This document shows, piece by piece, positions 50,705 through 63,591 of a DNA stretch of 64,000 nucleotides. This DNA comes from Arthrinium phaeospermum (taxonomy: Eukaryota; Ascomycota; Sordariomycetes; Amphisphaeriales; Apiosporaceae). Under the pieces are notes generated by a model. It made no database searches and was not told the DNA's origin. It was given only the letters and a program-made list of their open reading frames with translations. Position numbers and translations under genes: made by a program. How positions within the stretch are numbered: position 1 is the first letter of the stretch; every line of letters begins with the position of its first letter. Location of the stretch: positions 3,534,001 to 3,598,000 of the forward strand of contig QYRS01000002.1 in assembly GCA_006503535.1 (NCBI GenBank), given 5' to 3'.

Positions 50705-52875
50705 ATGCTAAGTGTCCGCCAAACGCTGCTCTGCATTGCAGCTTTCTGTGCCCATGGGGTTTACTCAGCCGAAGGTTAGTCCATCCCACAAGGAAGACCC
50801 CTGATATCCATAAAGCAAATTGCTCAAGCCACTTTCCAGGTCCACGCGTTGGCGGCCGCTTCGACCGCAGGTCTTTCTTCAACAGTTCAACAATACCCAA
50901 AGAGGCGGCAGCTGGGACGATAGCGGAGCCAACCACACAAGCTTTGACTTCCTTGCTGGGCTCCCCGGCCTTCGCTGTACCGACGTCGTCGACTGGTGTT
51001 TCCGGGTATACCGTCGCGGTTGAGCAGGTGTCGTCTCTGTCCACGCCAGCATCATCCCTATCGACATCCGCTATATCTGAAGCGCAGTCTGCTATCGTCA
51101 CGACGTCCGGGGCGCATGGCAATCTAGATGTCCTGACTAGTGGCCGCAGGCCACCGCCACCACCGCCGAGGTTTTCTATTATTACCTTCAAGCCTGGCCC
51201 GGGATCTACTCAGAATGCCACTGCGGCCCCCGTTTGGTCTTCCGGGGCCTCCGGGCTTGCCAGATCATCACCCCCGCTGGTGATACACCCGACGCAAACT
51301 AAGAACTTCTATTTCAATCCTACGGCAGGCGTGATCACCACCATGTTCCCGACTACGGAGCCAACCTCGACCCCTGCTCTTACTGCAGACGGCTGCAGTG
51401 CATCTACCGATGAAGGGACTGTTACCGAGATATCGGTGATACATACTTCCACTATTACGTGGACTGATGATCCGGCGAAATACACCCCGCCATTCCCGGA
51501 GGAGACATTGCCTTGCACGCAACCGCCCACTGGTCGTTTCTCCGCGTCAGTCTGCCCGAATGGGCAAACGACCTGTCTGCTGTGGCTGCCCCAGCCGACC
51601 TCGGGTGGCACAACTCAGGTATGGGGCTCGGTGACCACCACCAAGCAGAAAGCCAGACCCACGGTGATATTCTGGACGACGGACAAAAACCCGGTCGTCG
51701 TGTTCTCTTCCTCGCCTCCGCCGGATTTTCTAGGGGGTGGCAAGCCAACGCAACAGAATGACCATGAAACGGTCGGGCCGGGCGCCACAGGCGGCTTCAT
51801 CACACCCGTGTATGGTAAAGTGACGACGTCTACACCCCGGCCAGCCCAACCTGCTGTGACGCCACAAGCAAACGCCCCACCAAAGCCCTCCGAGGTCACT
51901 GTAGTGATACAGACAACGCAGGTGGTCATCAACGGGCAGACCTTTACCGACAATCCTAAAAGCAAATCGACTACGGCAGTGATTGGAACTGACACGTTTA
52001 CCATTGACCCGACCCAAGTGGTCGGCCATGGATCCACCATCACGCGTCCTTTCGTCAACGGCGTCTTCGTGCCAGCAGCTTCCACCACCATTGTCGACGG
52101 GCTCAAGGTTGTGTATGGACCGTCAGCCGCGACGATTGACGGCACTCCGTTTGCAGTCGGTGCAAGTCCAACGAAGGCGACGGTCGGTGGGAAAGCGATT
52201 ACCATCGGACCCGGCGGCATCTTCTTTCCAAGCCAGGTCCTACCCGTGGCAGCAGAAGCCGTCCCACCGCACTTACAAGTTATAGGCGGAACGTTGATCA
52301 CAGCGGTTGGCCAGTCGGTGTTTGTCGTGGGCGGCACTTCTATCACGTATGGCCCCAATATGAGCCCCATCACTACGTCTATTGGTAGGGACAAGGTCAC
52401 GATCGGCCCATCAGGTGTGGTTGTGGGTGGCTCAACCCTTGGAGGGGTCGCGGCCAACCCGACGGCAACAACGTACAAGATTCTGGCCGGTGCCACTGTG
52501 ACGGAAATAGGGTCAACCGCAGTAGTCATCGACGGTGTCACGTATAACGTGGGTCCAGGGGCGACCTTAACTACAACTACTGTAGTAGCAGGACAGACGT
52601 TGACGATCTCGCCCAATGGCGTGGCCGTGTCTACCAATACCTACGCCCAACCGTATGCGACTACTACAGTGCTCAGTCCCGGGAGTGTGCCGTCTGCGGG
52701 CCTGAGCTCGCCAACCGGCACAGATTCAGGCTCCTCTCCATCTTCAGACTCGACTTCAACTTCGTCTGATCCGGCTGGGCCCGAGCCTAAACCCAAGAAT
52801 GCAGGAGCGATTCTCCGGTTATCCTGGGGACATTGGATCTTTACGATATGCATAACGATTGGCGCATGGATTTGA
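50705..52875 (+). CDS. secreted Ser/Thr-rich repetitive surface protein, probably GPI-anchored
   Basis: I do not recognise a named family. Exon 1, 50705-50774, encodes a signal peptide with the core TLLCIAAFCAHGVYSA. A 65-nt intron (50775-50839, GTTAGT...CCAG) joins it to exon 2, 50840-52875; the total is 2106 nt (701 aa). Reading straight through upstream instead gives a longer frame with no signal peptide, so the spliced model is preferred. The first half is Thr/Pro/Ser-rich with a cysteine-containing segment and the phrase TCLLWLPQPTSGGTTQVWG. From about residue 400 a loose repeat recurs, of the form V-x-G-x-x-(V/I)-(T/x)-(I/V)-(G/D)-P, as in TDTFTIDPTQVV, GKAITIGPGGI, RDKVTIGPSGVV and GQTLTISPNGVA. 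This suggests a beta-solenoid or stacked beta structure. The C-terminus is hydrophobic (WGHWIFTICITIGAWI) after a polar Ser/Pro region with an Asn-Ala-Gly, fitting GPI attachment. A cell-wall role is inferred. Confidence 0.83.
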
Positions 52876-55800
52876 GCGTGTTTACATGATATATGACGCC
52901 GGATCTGGGGTGATTTCATGATGGGGAATAGGCGCACTGGCGAACTACGGGCGGGTTTCAAAGGAAAATGGGACAAGGAGATATTTTACGAAGCAACGAT
53001 ACCCCTAAAACGGCTTGACTGTTTTTTTTGTTTTGTTTTTTTTTTCCCGCACACCAGACACCGGCCAAGGTTTTGGATACCTGGACGAGCGTGGGTTGGC
53101 TCGTATATGTATGTAATAGTAGTAGTGCATCTCATCGAAGAGCATACGAGAGAACGACACATAACAAAGTTTCTGGTAGCTGTTCATCCCGTGTTCTGTT
53201 CGTGTCAGCAATTCGTATGAATTGACCATGTGTATATGTCGATGATGGCAACCCAGCATAGACTCTTTAGTAGCGATAGCATACTTGTGTATCTTTTTAG
53301 GGGTCGTGTTCGCATTTCTTGCGCCATGGCAACAACGTTCACGAGCCAAAAGAAGGGTCCGGGCTAGACGCGCCCAAATCATGCAAGGGAAAAAGCCACC
53401 CGCCCGCCACCTTAACCGCAACCACAAACAACCTGGTGGACTGGAACTAGCGGGTTGTTTGTGTAAGACAGTCGCAACTAAGACGCCACCTTGCGCCTCG
53501 GCGGGTGGTACATAGAGAGAGGGGGAGGGGGTTCAACGCACGCGCGGCAGCAAACCACGGTCTTCTCTTAGGTACTTGGGTGTGTGCATACATACCTACC
53601 TACTCGTCTGTCGGACTCTCGTCTGCAAGGCATATACGTACGAAGCAGGGCAGTGCAGGCATGGGTCGAGCTTCCCGCGGTATGCAGGGAACGTGCGAAA
53701 AGTACGGAGTAGGCAGGTAGAGAAATGAAGCTGGAATGGTCTTGATTCCGATGGACAATTAGCCGGGCTTTTCCTCTGTGACGAATCCCACTACGGAGGC
53801 CGGTGGCGTGGCTGTCAATCGTTGATTGCTGCGGCTGAAGACGTGCATGCATGCAGATATGTACAAGTATGTAGATCATGGATGACTAGCCAAGCCAGCC
53901 AACCATCGGCCCCCGGTCAGCTCGTGTATTGCCTACTATTCAACCATTTTCAACTCCTAGGAGCGCCTGTGCGGGCTCGCTTGAGCTCGCTTGCATCAAT
54001 AAATGGAACGGCTCCCTCTGCTGGGTCACAAGACCTCAGCCCCAGCCCGATCGGTGAGCTATCCTCTTCTCCGAAGATATTATAGCACTCCTCGGCCCCG
54101 AGAGGAAAGAGAGTCTGGACTGAGCGAATCCCCGCCCCTCGCCCTCTGGCTCGTGGGAATGAAAACCGCAGCCATGCAGGAAAGAAGGGTATACATGACT
54201 ATCACGGAAGGTTTTCCCATACGCCCCTTGTCCTCAGCGTTTCGAAGGATATATGCGAGGACGGAGGTTGCCGTAGTGTAATGACTCTACAGTTCCTGTA
54301 TGCGGCCATCGGCCATTAACCCCGGGAACGAGCTTTAGGCGTTTGCGAGGACATCAATGCAAAGAAACTCTGACTTCCAAGTCTTACTCGTGGCCGCGTG
54401 GTTCTGGGAAGGATTTGTTGCCCTCAACTTAACACCAGCATCTGGATCATCCAACAGGCAAAGGATACCGGCGACCCAATGAGCGCTTGCCGCGCTTACC
54501 ACACGCAATGCTTCTCTCCCACGGAGTACGTTGATCTTTCCTGTTCCTACCTCCAGTGCGTCCCGTTCCATTCCCCGTTGCTCTTCCACGTGGGGATGTG
54601 AACGCTCGGCAGGAAGAGGGGTGCAATCGATGCTCCATCACTGCCCTCTGCAGACACGCGGCACAACAATTATTGGAAGCGCGTTCTGATGTAGAAGCCC
54701 ATACATACATGAGCAAAGGGATTCTAGCGTTGCTACCCACGTGGTAGATTGGGTGTGATGCAAGTGCACCATATATTCGATGACTTTATCCTGCTCCTGT
54801 TGCTGTTGATGCCCGTGAAAAGCACATTGCCCCTTTCTGCGTAATCTATGTACAGGTCGAATACTAGTGCATGTATGATTTTGTATCTGTATCAGGGGAC
54901 AGGCTCGTAATGCAAGGATTCAAAGGGTGCTAAAATCTCGATTTCGATATTTATCCCAGGGTAAGGTAGTAAACCCAATTTGCCTGTCTTCGCCCACCGA
55001 TGCTCCTGTATGGTGGCCGAATGCCCTGTAGCTCATTACAACACTGTATGATATCAATAGATCACTTCTAAGCCAATGGTTTTGGACTCTTACACGTGTA
55101 TGTCTATGCTGTCTTCTGGGTCAGGGGAGAAAGGGGTCTCTGTGGACGGGGACAAGAAATAGCTTCATCTCTCTATACAAGAATCCCGGGGTCGGAACTT
55201 GCGAAAGTCGACGGCGGGGAAGAGGGAGGAGGGTAATGGCAGTGCGGCGACCCCAACGCTCATTCACGGCCACGGGGATGACCGTGGCAGCACCCCCGGA
55301 GACCAGGGCGGCTACAGCAGCAAAACACATGATGGAGAGCGAGTGTGGCGGTATACCACGGGCGGCACCCTTTGAAAGAGTGTGTGTCTAGAGGAGCGAG
55401 CTGGCTGCCTTGAAGGAAACGAACAGCTGAGCTCGACAGAGCGACACGATAGTTGCCTAGTTATATTGTCTTAATATGGATACTCAACTAGGATGTCAAT
55501 TTCAGGAACCTCTAAATCCAAGTTAACCGCGCAGTCCGCTCTAGAACGTAGTTCGAGTCCCGATTATACTGCTCGTCTGGATTTCAGTTTTTCAGCCAGC
55601 CACAACCGCCGGAGCCTCCCGTCCCTCCAAGATCGGTGGCAAATATTTTAAGGACCAGTTATGAAGCATCTAGACTGCTTACACAAGCCTGCGAGGAATA
55701 CCGGATAGCTGCATGGGCGTGCCCGGCGGCTCTGTTCCACCATGAACCTAGTATAGGCACCGTCTCCAATCACCCCCCTTTTCCGCTTTGACCCTGAAGA

Positions 55801-56778
55801 CGTCCGATCCCCTTTTCTTCGTAATAGTTAACATATACCTTCTAATCGACGAAACCTGATCTGTAGAACAGTACGTATCTTGCCGTCTCAACATCGCGAT
55901 AAATCCCAGTGGCAGACGCTCCTATCCACACGTCCTCGCCATTGGGTATGAACCAGAGGCAAATTCAGCTACAGATGGGAGCCAATCGCATACCCGCAGT
56001 CCAGCAACCTCTGGCTCGGGAAGACAGACGTACGTGAGGAACAGGTTTGTATCCCGCATGAGAGCATACATAATCTGTGCCAAAGAAGACGACAATTGCA
56101 AGTCCATGCTACTTACGCAGTGTGCTACTGACAATCCCTCCATCCCACAGCTGCGGCCGCCTTTGCTTCCTCCGCCAGCTGGCTTTCCGGCACTTGCGAG
56201 CCTCGTCGACGTGGCCACGGCACAGTCCGTCCGGACATGGAAATAGAGACAGCGTTCATACGGAGCCTCGAGAGTCGAGCACGAGTAATACTACATTTAC
56301 CGGGTTTGATGCACGCCGGCTTGAAGGACGAACGACCCAGTACACTTCGAAAGACTGGGGCTGAGCAATGCCACGCTTGTATGATTCGGTTTCCCACGAG
56401 CCTCCGTCGACCGGCTCAGCAGCTTATGGAGGGGGCACTAGGCGACGAAAGGACACCCCCTATCATGGAGGTTAGTTGGTGCTAGTGTGATGATATCGCT
56501 CGTAATGGGGTAACTGGTTTATACCAGGATAGCTGTTAGTATATTATTCCATGGAATAAACAATTCATGCTGTAGCTAGGAATAGGATAACTGGCACATA
56601 GTAGGATAGCTGCTAAAATTACTAGATTGCAGCTAGGCATCTGGCTCAAAACACGATGGCTGGTAGTGGATTGCCTGATGAGATAATTTATATTCAATGC
56701 TATGACACCACAAGGTGGCTGCTCTCGGGGCTCTTTCGTATAATCTGGTGATGTCTACCTGCCCTTCTGCCTAGGTAC
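52876..56778. other. gene-poor intergenic stretch of 3.9 kb
   Basis: No supported gene lies here. A TACGGAGTA motif lies at 53703-53711. Small frames lack domains. The right end holds the degenerate repeat array described separately. Confidence 0.5.
56473..56660. repeat. degenerate short repeats downstream of tah18
   Basis: Loose copies of an AGGATAGCTGCTA/GGGATAACTGG-type unit recur every 15-25 nt or so just past the tah18 stop codon. The same unit family fills much of that gene's first intron. The copies are too diverged to set an exact period by eye. Confidence 0.5.
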
Positions 56779-59562
56779 CTACCAAACCTCCTCCCACATG
56801 GCATTGCGACCCAAAACGGCACTAGCATCCTCTCTGTTTCGAACCATACCGCCGATTACCAGGGCATCTTTCAGAGCAAGTCGAACCGCTTCTGGCATCT
56901 TTCCAGCGCTGCCACATAGGCAGATAATCGCACCTTTGTGGACGAGCTCGCAGACTTTGGCGGCCTCGCGGCGAATGACGTCTTGAACGTAGATCTTTTC
57001 CTTTTGGTCACGAGAGAAAGCCGTATAGACTCGGACCTTGAGCGTCTTCCAATCCTCTTTAAAGAAGAAATCGGCCGATTCATTGCGCCCACCGAAGAAC
57101 AAGACGTCCTCTCCTCGCCTATGGTGTGAAGCCCGGTCGTAAAAGTAGCCTCGAATCGGCGCAACACCTGTACCGGGTGCTATGGCGAGAACTGGAAGGT
57201 CAAGGGGATTAGTTCTAGGGTGATATGAGGGTCGTCGCAACAAATCATCTTCAGGTTCCGTCGGGGGCCCGTGGTGTTCTCCGATGCAAACTTGCATGAC
57301 AGTGCCCGCTGATAACGAATCGATGTATCGTGATGCAAGGCCCTGATGGCGTTAGTACGATGCTCTTGAGGGAGATAAGTAGGAGGGAGGAGGGAAAGAA
57401 TGAGGGGGGAAGGAGAGGAGGAAGGAAGGAGAGGAGGAAGGAAGGAGGGAGGGAGGTCCACCGTACCTGACGCGTCTTTCGTAGTACTGTTTTATACTTG
57501 ACCAACGCGATTAGGAGCTCGACGCGTATGCAGTTCGTTCCTTCCACCCCAAGGAGCGAACCTCCACTTGCAATACTGTACTCACGACCCCGAATCAGAG
57601 GGAATATCGAAGGAACCCACTGATAGGGAATCTTGACTGATGAAAACTCTTGCAGAACCTCCAATATCGAACGCCGTGGCCTCGAGGTATAGTCGTAGAA
57701 CTCATCCGAGTATGTAGGGTCCGCAAATTCCGTGATCCGTTGGATCTGCATCTCCTCTGTGGCAAAGAACTTGATATGATCGAAGAATATGCGCTTAGGG
57801 ATGGCTGTGATGTCGTAATTATGGAGTAATAACTGGCGTAACGTGGTATTCCGAACCGGATAACAATTCTTCGGTGCATGCTCAATGGGAATGCCGTCTT
57901 TCCGGATCGAATAATGGACGAAAGGCTTGTCAGCCACGTCATTCCAATCCATCAGATCAATCAAAGCCTGAACATCTGCCGGAAAGTTCTTTGGGTACAG
58001 GACAAGGGTGTCGCCTGGGTTGTAGAGGAGCACATCAGGAAGTCCATCGTTGAGCTTCCTGGGATGAACAACTAGGGTGAGGGCTCGTACGTCCTGCCAG
58101 TGCTCTTGAGGGGTAACCCGTTTATTACCCGTGACCGTGGCTACCCATGATTCTGAGTCATCGTTAGTATTGCAATTCCAGAAATAGGAGGGAAGGAGCA
58201 CCGAAATCTTACCGGGAATAGGCAAGAGGTCCGCCGGAGGGGCCTTTGACAATTGGGCCTCATCTTCCAGAGAGTACTTGGAAGGTTGGTCCTTCAAGAC
58301 GTTGGGCCGGTCCAGGATCTCAGTGTCTCCAGGGTCTGTATTTTCAGAAAGACGAACGTGGTAACCTTGCCAATCAGGGTGAGCTCTTTGCACCATGTGC
58401 TCGTATTCGTCTCCAGGCTGGTCGACGTGGCTGAACTGAGCAGCCTTGCTGTCCAGCTCCAGACTCTCCTCCATCTCCGCTGTTAGTTCCAGGGTGATCT
58501 TAGGAGACAAATGGACGTCGGCAGAGATCGGTTCAAGGCCCTCAGGTAGCGGATACTGGGAAAGAAGATGTTTTCGTAGGCTCAGTGACCATGGAAGGTA
58601 GGTACCATCGATGCCTTCGTCGTGACGTTCATCCGCCTCTCCACGCGGATAAAACTCGTTTGCTCCAAGTTGCTTGAGGCGTACGTACAGTTTCTTGGCA
58701 GCCCAGTTGTACCTAGACACGCCTGGTCAGTGGCTAGATGCCAGAATGCGTATGCCTCGGCCAAAAGGGAATAAAAGAGGACTTACTCGGTGTATGAACT
58801 GTCGCCGAGACCAAAGGTGGTGAAGTTGACACGGCTTAGGCACGTGGGAGGTAGGTTCTTATTGCGTAGGCGCTTCCAGAGCCGTTGTGCGTTTTTCGGA
58901 AGTTCACCTTGGCCAGTGGTTGAGATGACAATTATGACCAAAGGATATTGTGTCAATGTTTTCTGTGAAATGCACAATCAGCTGGAGGCTCTTTGAGAAG
59001 CTAGGTGGTGGTGGTCGTGGTTGTAAACAGCAGTCTTCCATTGGAAGCAGTGCCCCACCTGCCACCAATACACTAACACGGGGAGGGAGGCACAAAGAAT
59101 GAAAGTGCAATCTATGGCACTGGAATAAATTGGGGGGCCTGGGGTAGTTGGCTGGCAACGGAATAGCTGACAATGGGATGTTTGGCACGGGCATGTATGG
59201 CAGTGTGATAACCTGTTGGCTATGGAATAGCTGGTAGTGGGATAATGGCAGTGAGATAAGTAGCAGTGGGACAGCTGCTAGGTAATCACTAATAATTCCA
59301 TTGAATGTTACTTGCATAACCAGTGCAGGAAGGAGCATGTTCTTTTTTCCAAACTAAAAGCAAGGCGACATAGAATGACACTCACAGGTACGACATTGTC
59401 CATCTCCTCAAGTTCGGTTTCGAAGTGAAGGCGCCGGGCGAGTCGCTCAATATCTTCGGCCAAGTCTTGGCTGTTGCCCGTCTCGGAACCATAGAGAATC
59501 AAAATTTTCCTCTCTGGCAACAGAGAATCACCTCCATCGCTCTGGGGCTGCGAAGCAGCCAT
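56779..59562 (-). CDS. tah18: NADPH-dependent diflavin oxidoreductase Tah18
   Basis: This reductase passes electrons from NADPH through FAD and FMN to Dre2 in cytosolic iron-sulfur protein assembly. Five exons (59562-59386, 58962-58787, 58712-58213, 58152-57467, 57342-56779) sum to 2103 nt (700 aa). The FMN site is YGSETGNS at residues 24-31, with STTGQGELPKNA and LGDSSYTEYNWAAKKL completing the flavodoxin domain. The FAD domain carries RGREYSIASG. The NADPH domain has IAPGTGVAPIRGY, FFGGRNESADFFF and ICLCGSAGKMPEAV, and the protein ends in the family's terminal Trp. No membrane anchor is present, as expected for Tah18 and unlike P450 reductase. Intron 58212-58153 is 60 nt and in frame, but has a canonical GTAAGA donor, CTAAC branch and CAG acceptor, so it is removed. 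Intron 1 (59385-58963) is 423 nt, much longer than the others. Intron 57466-57343 contains a long CT tract. Confidence 0.94.
59110..59290. repeat. degenerate tandem repeats inside tah18 intron 1
   Basis: About nine loose copies of a 13-20 nt unit resembling TGGCAGTGGGATAGCTG lie within the 423-nt intron and account for most of its excess length. Related copies lie past the gene's 3' end at 56473-56660. Confidence 0.6.
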
Positions 59563-62261
59563 GATGACATTTAGTGAAAGACTAAACCAACGAAAATGCT
59601 TAATGATAGAAAAACACCTGAAGACTTGGTGTTATACTGTGTTACACAATACCAACTGCACAGACGATGTGCATGTAGTTGTATGTGTACATGGATCCTG
59701 AACATTGAGGGTCCCAGCACGTATGTACATACATATTCAGCACCAGCTAGCAGCTCCGAGCCCCGAGGCTCCGGTTCGGCGAGGCCCACTAAAGTCTTAA
59801 AGAATGGAAGCCGCCATCGCACCTGTCAACCCAGCCATTCGTCTGGTCTCGTTGCCCAATGCGGGGGTGCCATGAGTTGTAGCAAGTCGCAAGTGGGAAT
59901 GCCAGAGACCCAATGCTGTGCACCAGCTGCACAAACTGCGGAACCCAAGTTGCTTCTTCTCCTGCCTGATTTGATGCAATTGACATAAATGGGCTGGCTG
60001 AATTCCACGGTTTGTCCAGATGGGTTGTCATCTGAAGGAACTGCCACTGCTTTCTCCTATCTAGTACATCTCAGATCTGGCCAGCACCGCCAACCTTGCA
60101 CGCGACACTAAAACAGATTGATGGGTTCGGTCAGGATGGGAAAGAACGACAATCGCCCGTTGCGGGAGGGCAAGTGGGTTGGATCTGCCAGACCACAATA
60201 CCCGGGCTTTGCCATGACTAATAATGGAAAGCACGAATGGAGCTGTGGGCGAACAAGAAGCTACTTTTTTAACTTACGAGGCGAAACTTGACGGAGCCCA
60301 CACGTCACAGCCTAGAGCGATTTGAGCCTGCTGTTCGTTGTTTATCTGCTCACCGAATAATTGAAACAACACACCGAAACGTGTGCAAATGGGTAGAAAT
60401 ATTTGCGCTCTGCGCTGCGGCGATGCAGCTGATACTACTCATAGGCCGTGATTGCCTCCCGTACTCGACTATACGGAAATTTCTTCCTTATGCCGACCAT
60501 CAGGGGTCAAAAGGGGTGTTACGTTCCAACTTCCCCCGGGTGCGAAATTCGATCTAGCAGGGGGGGTAGATGGCCAGACCGACAGGGCTGGGGGGTGTCG
60601 ATCTAGAGCCACCCCACGTCGGTTCATTGTTCCTTTGCTGTCTTCTAGAAAACAAGCAAGACGACAGGAGCTACCATACATACGGTGTGTCTCTTTTTGG
60701 AACTCATCAGGGTCCAAGCGACAGAAGTCGGAGCCGACATCAATGTCATTGCTTCTTTCTAAAGGAGATCACACTTGCCCTTCAAGTGAAATGTCATTTT
60801 GCATGCGATGCGATCTGTGCTCGGGCGCTGCAGCAGTCTATGCAATCACATATCATTCATGCAAGCGGAGTTGCTCAAGGCTCTTATATAAGCAGCCTCG
60901 GTATGCAGAGGGTGCCCCCCTGGGTATACTGCCAGCTACTACCTGCAGCCGTTAGGTGGGTTTGATCCCCATTCGGTATTGTCACCCAGCAATGTCGAAA
61001 GAATTATCTGATACCTACACAGACCACACTCTCAGGGCGCCATTGATATGGACTGCTTCTCATGAGTGACCGCAGGCAATATGGCGAATCGCCATCTGGG
61101 GTCTATTCTACCTAAGGTACATGTAGATACTTGAAATGAAATGACGGGCAGACCATCAATCCCATTGGCTAGGTATGCACTTAAGTCACCATGGCAGGAA
61201 TGCGTGCATGTCAACACACAGGTATCTCACCATGTCATCACCTTATTGAGCAAACATCATGTACAAAATCAGATGCGTTTTGTAAGCCACACATGTTGCA
61301 CCTACCCCCCGAGCTCGCCAATGCTTACCTCAGTACAAATCTGTAGAGCTACTGCCAGTCATACTGACTGCCACCGGGTGGACTTGATCGCGTACTTCAG
61401 CTCAGTCAGTTCCTTACTGATGCAAGTCGGACCGCAATGGTTAGCTGTAGTATCTGCATATTGAACTCAACCAGTGCTTGAACCTATCTATGCGCAACAA
61501 TTGTATCGAGTTCAACAGACGATTCCCTCGTTATGTCTCCCATAATATAATGGTGTGGCTCAAAAGTTGAAGGACTGCATGGTCATTGAACGTAGTGCTG
61601 CTGTCTGGAATGCCCTCCAAGTCATACCTACATGATGTAGGTATATGTGATTCTTTCACCTTCTCTTCACCCCAACGACACTAACTGGCTGGGCTTGCTT
61701 GCATTCAATGTCTGGCTGCTTTCGATGTAGCTTTCTTTGTTGCTTGTTCCCCCTTGACTGAAGTTGACGTACATACCTGCCATCATCACCACCTCTTTCC
61801 TCTTTGACCTCTTTCCCGATCCCCATTTGCCATCCACACAAAGTGGGCCCACCAGCTAAGAGCCGCTCCTTCCCAGCAAAGGCCTATTGCCACCCCCCAG
61901 CCGTGGTCACACAAAAGTCACACTAATCTGTCCATTGCAGGGGGCAGAAAATAATTATTTTGTCAACGTCGCTGGACCTCTCGAACGACCTCCGGCTCCT
62001 CTCTCCCTTCTTCTCTCCTCACACCTCTCAACAACATTCAATCTCAAGATCTTGTGTCACGAACACCACCTCCCAAGTCTTCCTCTACCTTGTCTCTAGG
62101 GCACCTAGCTACCCTTTTTTTCACTCCCCCGGAATTGTTTCAGAGTTCGATTTTTTTGTGTCTACTGCACGTCCGAACTTCTCATAAACCAACAACATCC
62201 TCTAACTTAATCTCCCACACGAAAGCATCAATCCGTAACCATCCCATTTCCCGACAATAAA
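59563..62261. other. intergenic between divergent tah18 and the RRM gene
   Basis: This is the shared upstream region of two divergently transcribed housekeeping genes. No gene is supported between them. The last 300 nt is the leader of the RNA-binding protein gene. Confidence 0.55.
61970..62250 (+). promoter_or_regulatory. CT-rich leader of the RRM protein gene
   Basis: This is a pyrimidine-rich stretch on the coding strand directly before the start codon, of the kind seen upstream of highly expressed ascomycete genes. The immediate start context is GACAATAAAATGGCC, with A at -3, favourable for initiation. Confidence 0.5.
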
Positions 62262-63591
62262 ATGGCCAGCACCGTGGAGAAAGTGTCTGACGCAGCTACC
62301 AACGCCGTCAACGATGTTGCCAACACTCTGAGCAATACATCCCTCACCGGCAACAAGGACGAGTCCAAGGATGCCGTCCATGCCAGTGCCGCTGAAGGTC
62401 GCCGTCTCTACATCGGCAACCTTGCCTATGCGACAACCGAGGGGGAGCTGAAGGAGTTCTTCAAGGGCTACCTTGTGTAAGTATTGGGCCTACTGGAATT
62501 TTCCCAAGCCTGTGTATGATACCTGGCTACGATCTGGATCATACGTGGACCGCCTGATTTATGTTTCGTCGCAACCTGGTTTGTATGTGACGCTTACTGA
62601 CTTCCCATTCTTGATGCAGCGAGTCCGTCTCAATCCCCAAGAACCCTCGTACCGACCGCCCTGTCGGATACGCCTTCGTCGACCTCTCCACACCCAGTGA
62701 GGCTGAGCGTGCCATCGGCGAGCTCTCCGGCAAGGAGATTCTGGAGCGTAAGGTCTCCGTTCAGCTTGCCCGCACTCCCACCGCTGCTGGCGAGAAGACT
62801 GAGGGCGCCACCGAGGGCGAGGCTGGTGCTGAAGGCTCCCGTCGACGGGCCTCTGGCCGTGGCCGCGGCCGCGGTCGTGGTCGTGCTGGCCGCGCTGGCC
62901 GAGGCGGCCGATCTGTATGTTCAACTCTTCAGCGAATTTTGGCGCATATCACTAACTTGTGTACAGGATGGCGGAAAGGATGATGCCGAGGGCACTGAGG
63001 AGGCTGCAGCTCCCGCTGCAGCCAACGACGAGGTTCTACCATTGACGGACATCACAAACAAGAACAATGCTGACAACCCCAAGTCTAAGGACAAGTCCCG
63101 CCCCGCCCGCGAGAAGAAGGAGCGTGGTCCTCCCGCTGATGGCATCCCATCCAAGACCAAGGTCATGGTTGCCAACCTGCCTTACGACCTGACCGAGGAG
63201 AAGGTAAGAGGTTCTGTCTGGTTTGATTTTGTTCAGCGCTAATGTGAATGCCCCGCCATAGCTTAAGGAGCTCTTTGCTGCTTACGAGCCCTCTTCTGCC
63301 AAGATCGCCCTGCGCCCTATTCCCCGCTTCATGATCAAGAAGCTTCAGGCTCGTGGCGAGGCCCGCAAGGGACGTGGCTTCGGTTTCGTTACCCTGGCCT
63401 CTGAGGAGTTGCAGCAGAAGGCCGTCAGCGAGATGAACGCCAAGGAGATTGAGGGACGCGAGATCGCCGTCAAGGTCGCCATCGACAGCCCCGACAAGAC
63501 TGACGAGGAGGCTAACATCCCTGCCGAGTCCGAGGCTAACGGCGCCCAGGAGGCGGCCCCCGCCCCTGCCCCGGCCCCCGTCGCGGCTTAA
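62262..63591 (+). CDS. RRM-RG box-RRM RNA-binding protein (Sbp1-like)
   Basis: This RNA-binding protein has the layout of yeast Sbp1, a translation repressor and P-body factor: RRM1, an arginine-glycine box, RRM2. Exons 62262-62476, 62620-62914, 62967-63203 and 63262-63591 sum to 1077 nt (358 aa). RRM1 has RNP2 LYIGNL at 49-54 and RNP1 VGYAFVDL. The RG-rich stretch SGRGRGRGRGRAGRAGRGG follows. RRM2 opens with VMVANLPYDLTEEKLKELF and has RNP1 GRGFGFVTL. The linker between them is acidic and Ala-rich, and the C-terminus is an Ala-Pro repeat. Introns are GT-AG, and intron 2 has a CACTAAC branch. Codon use is strongly biased to C-ending codons, consistent with high expression. Orthology to Sbp1 rests on architecture, so the family assignment is firmer than the name. 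Confidence 0.92.

Noticed and set aside
55500..55580. tRNA-like TTCGAGTCCCG segment
   Set aside because: It resembles a T arm, but I could not place matching acceptor, D and anticodon stems around it.
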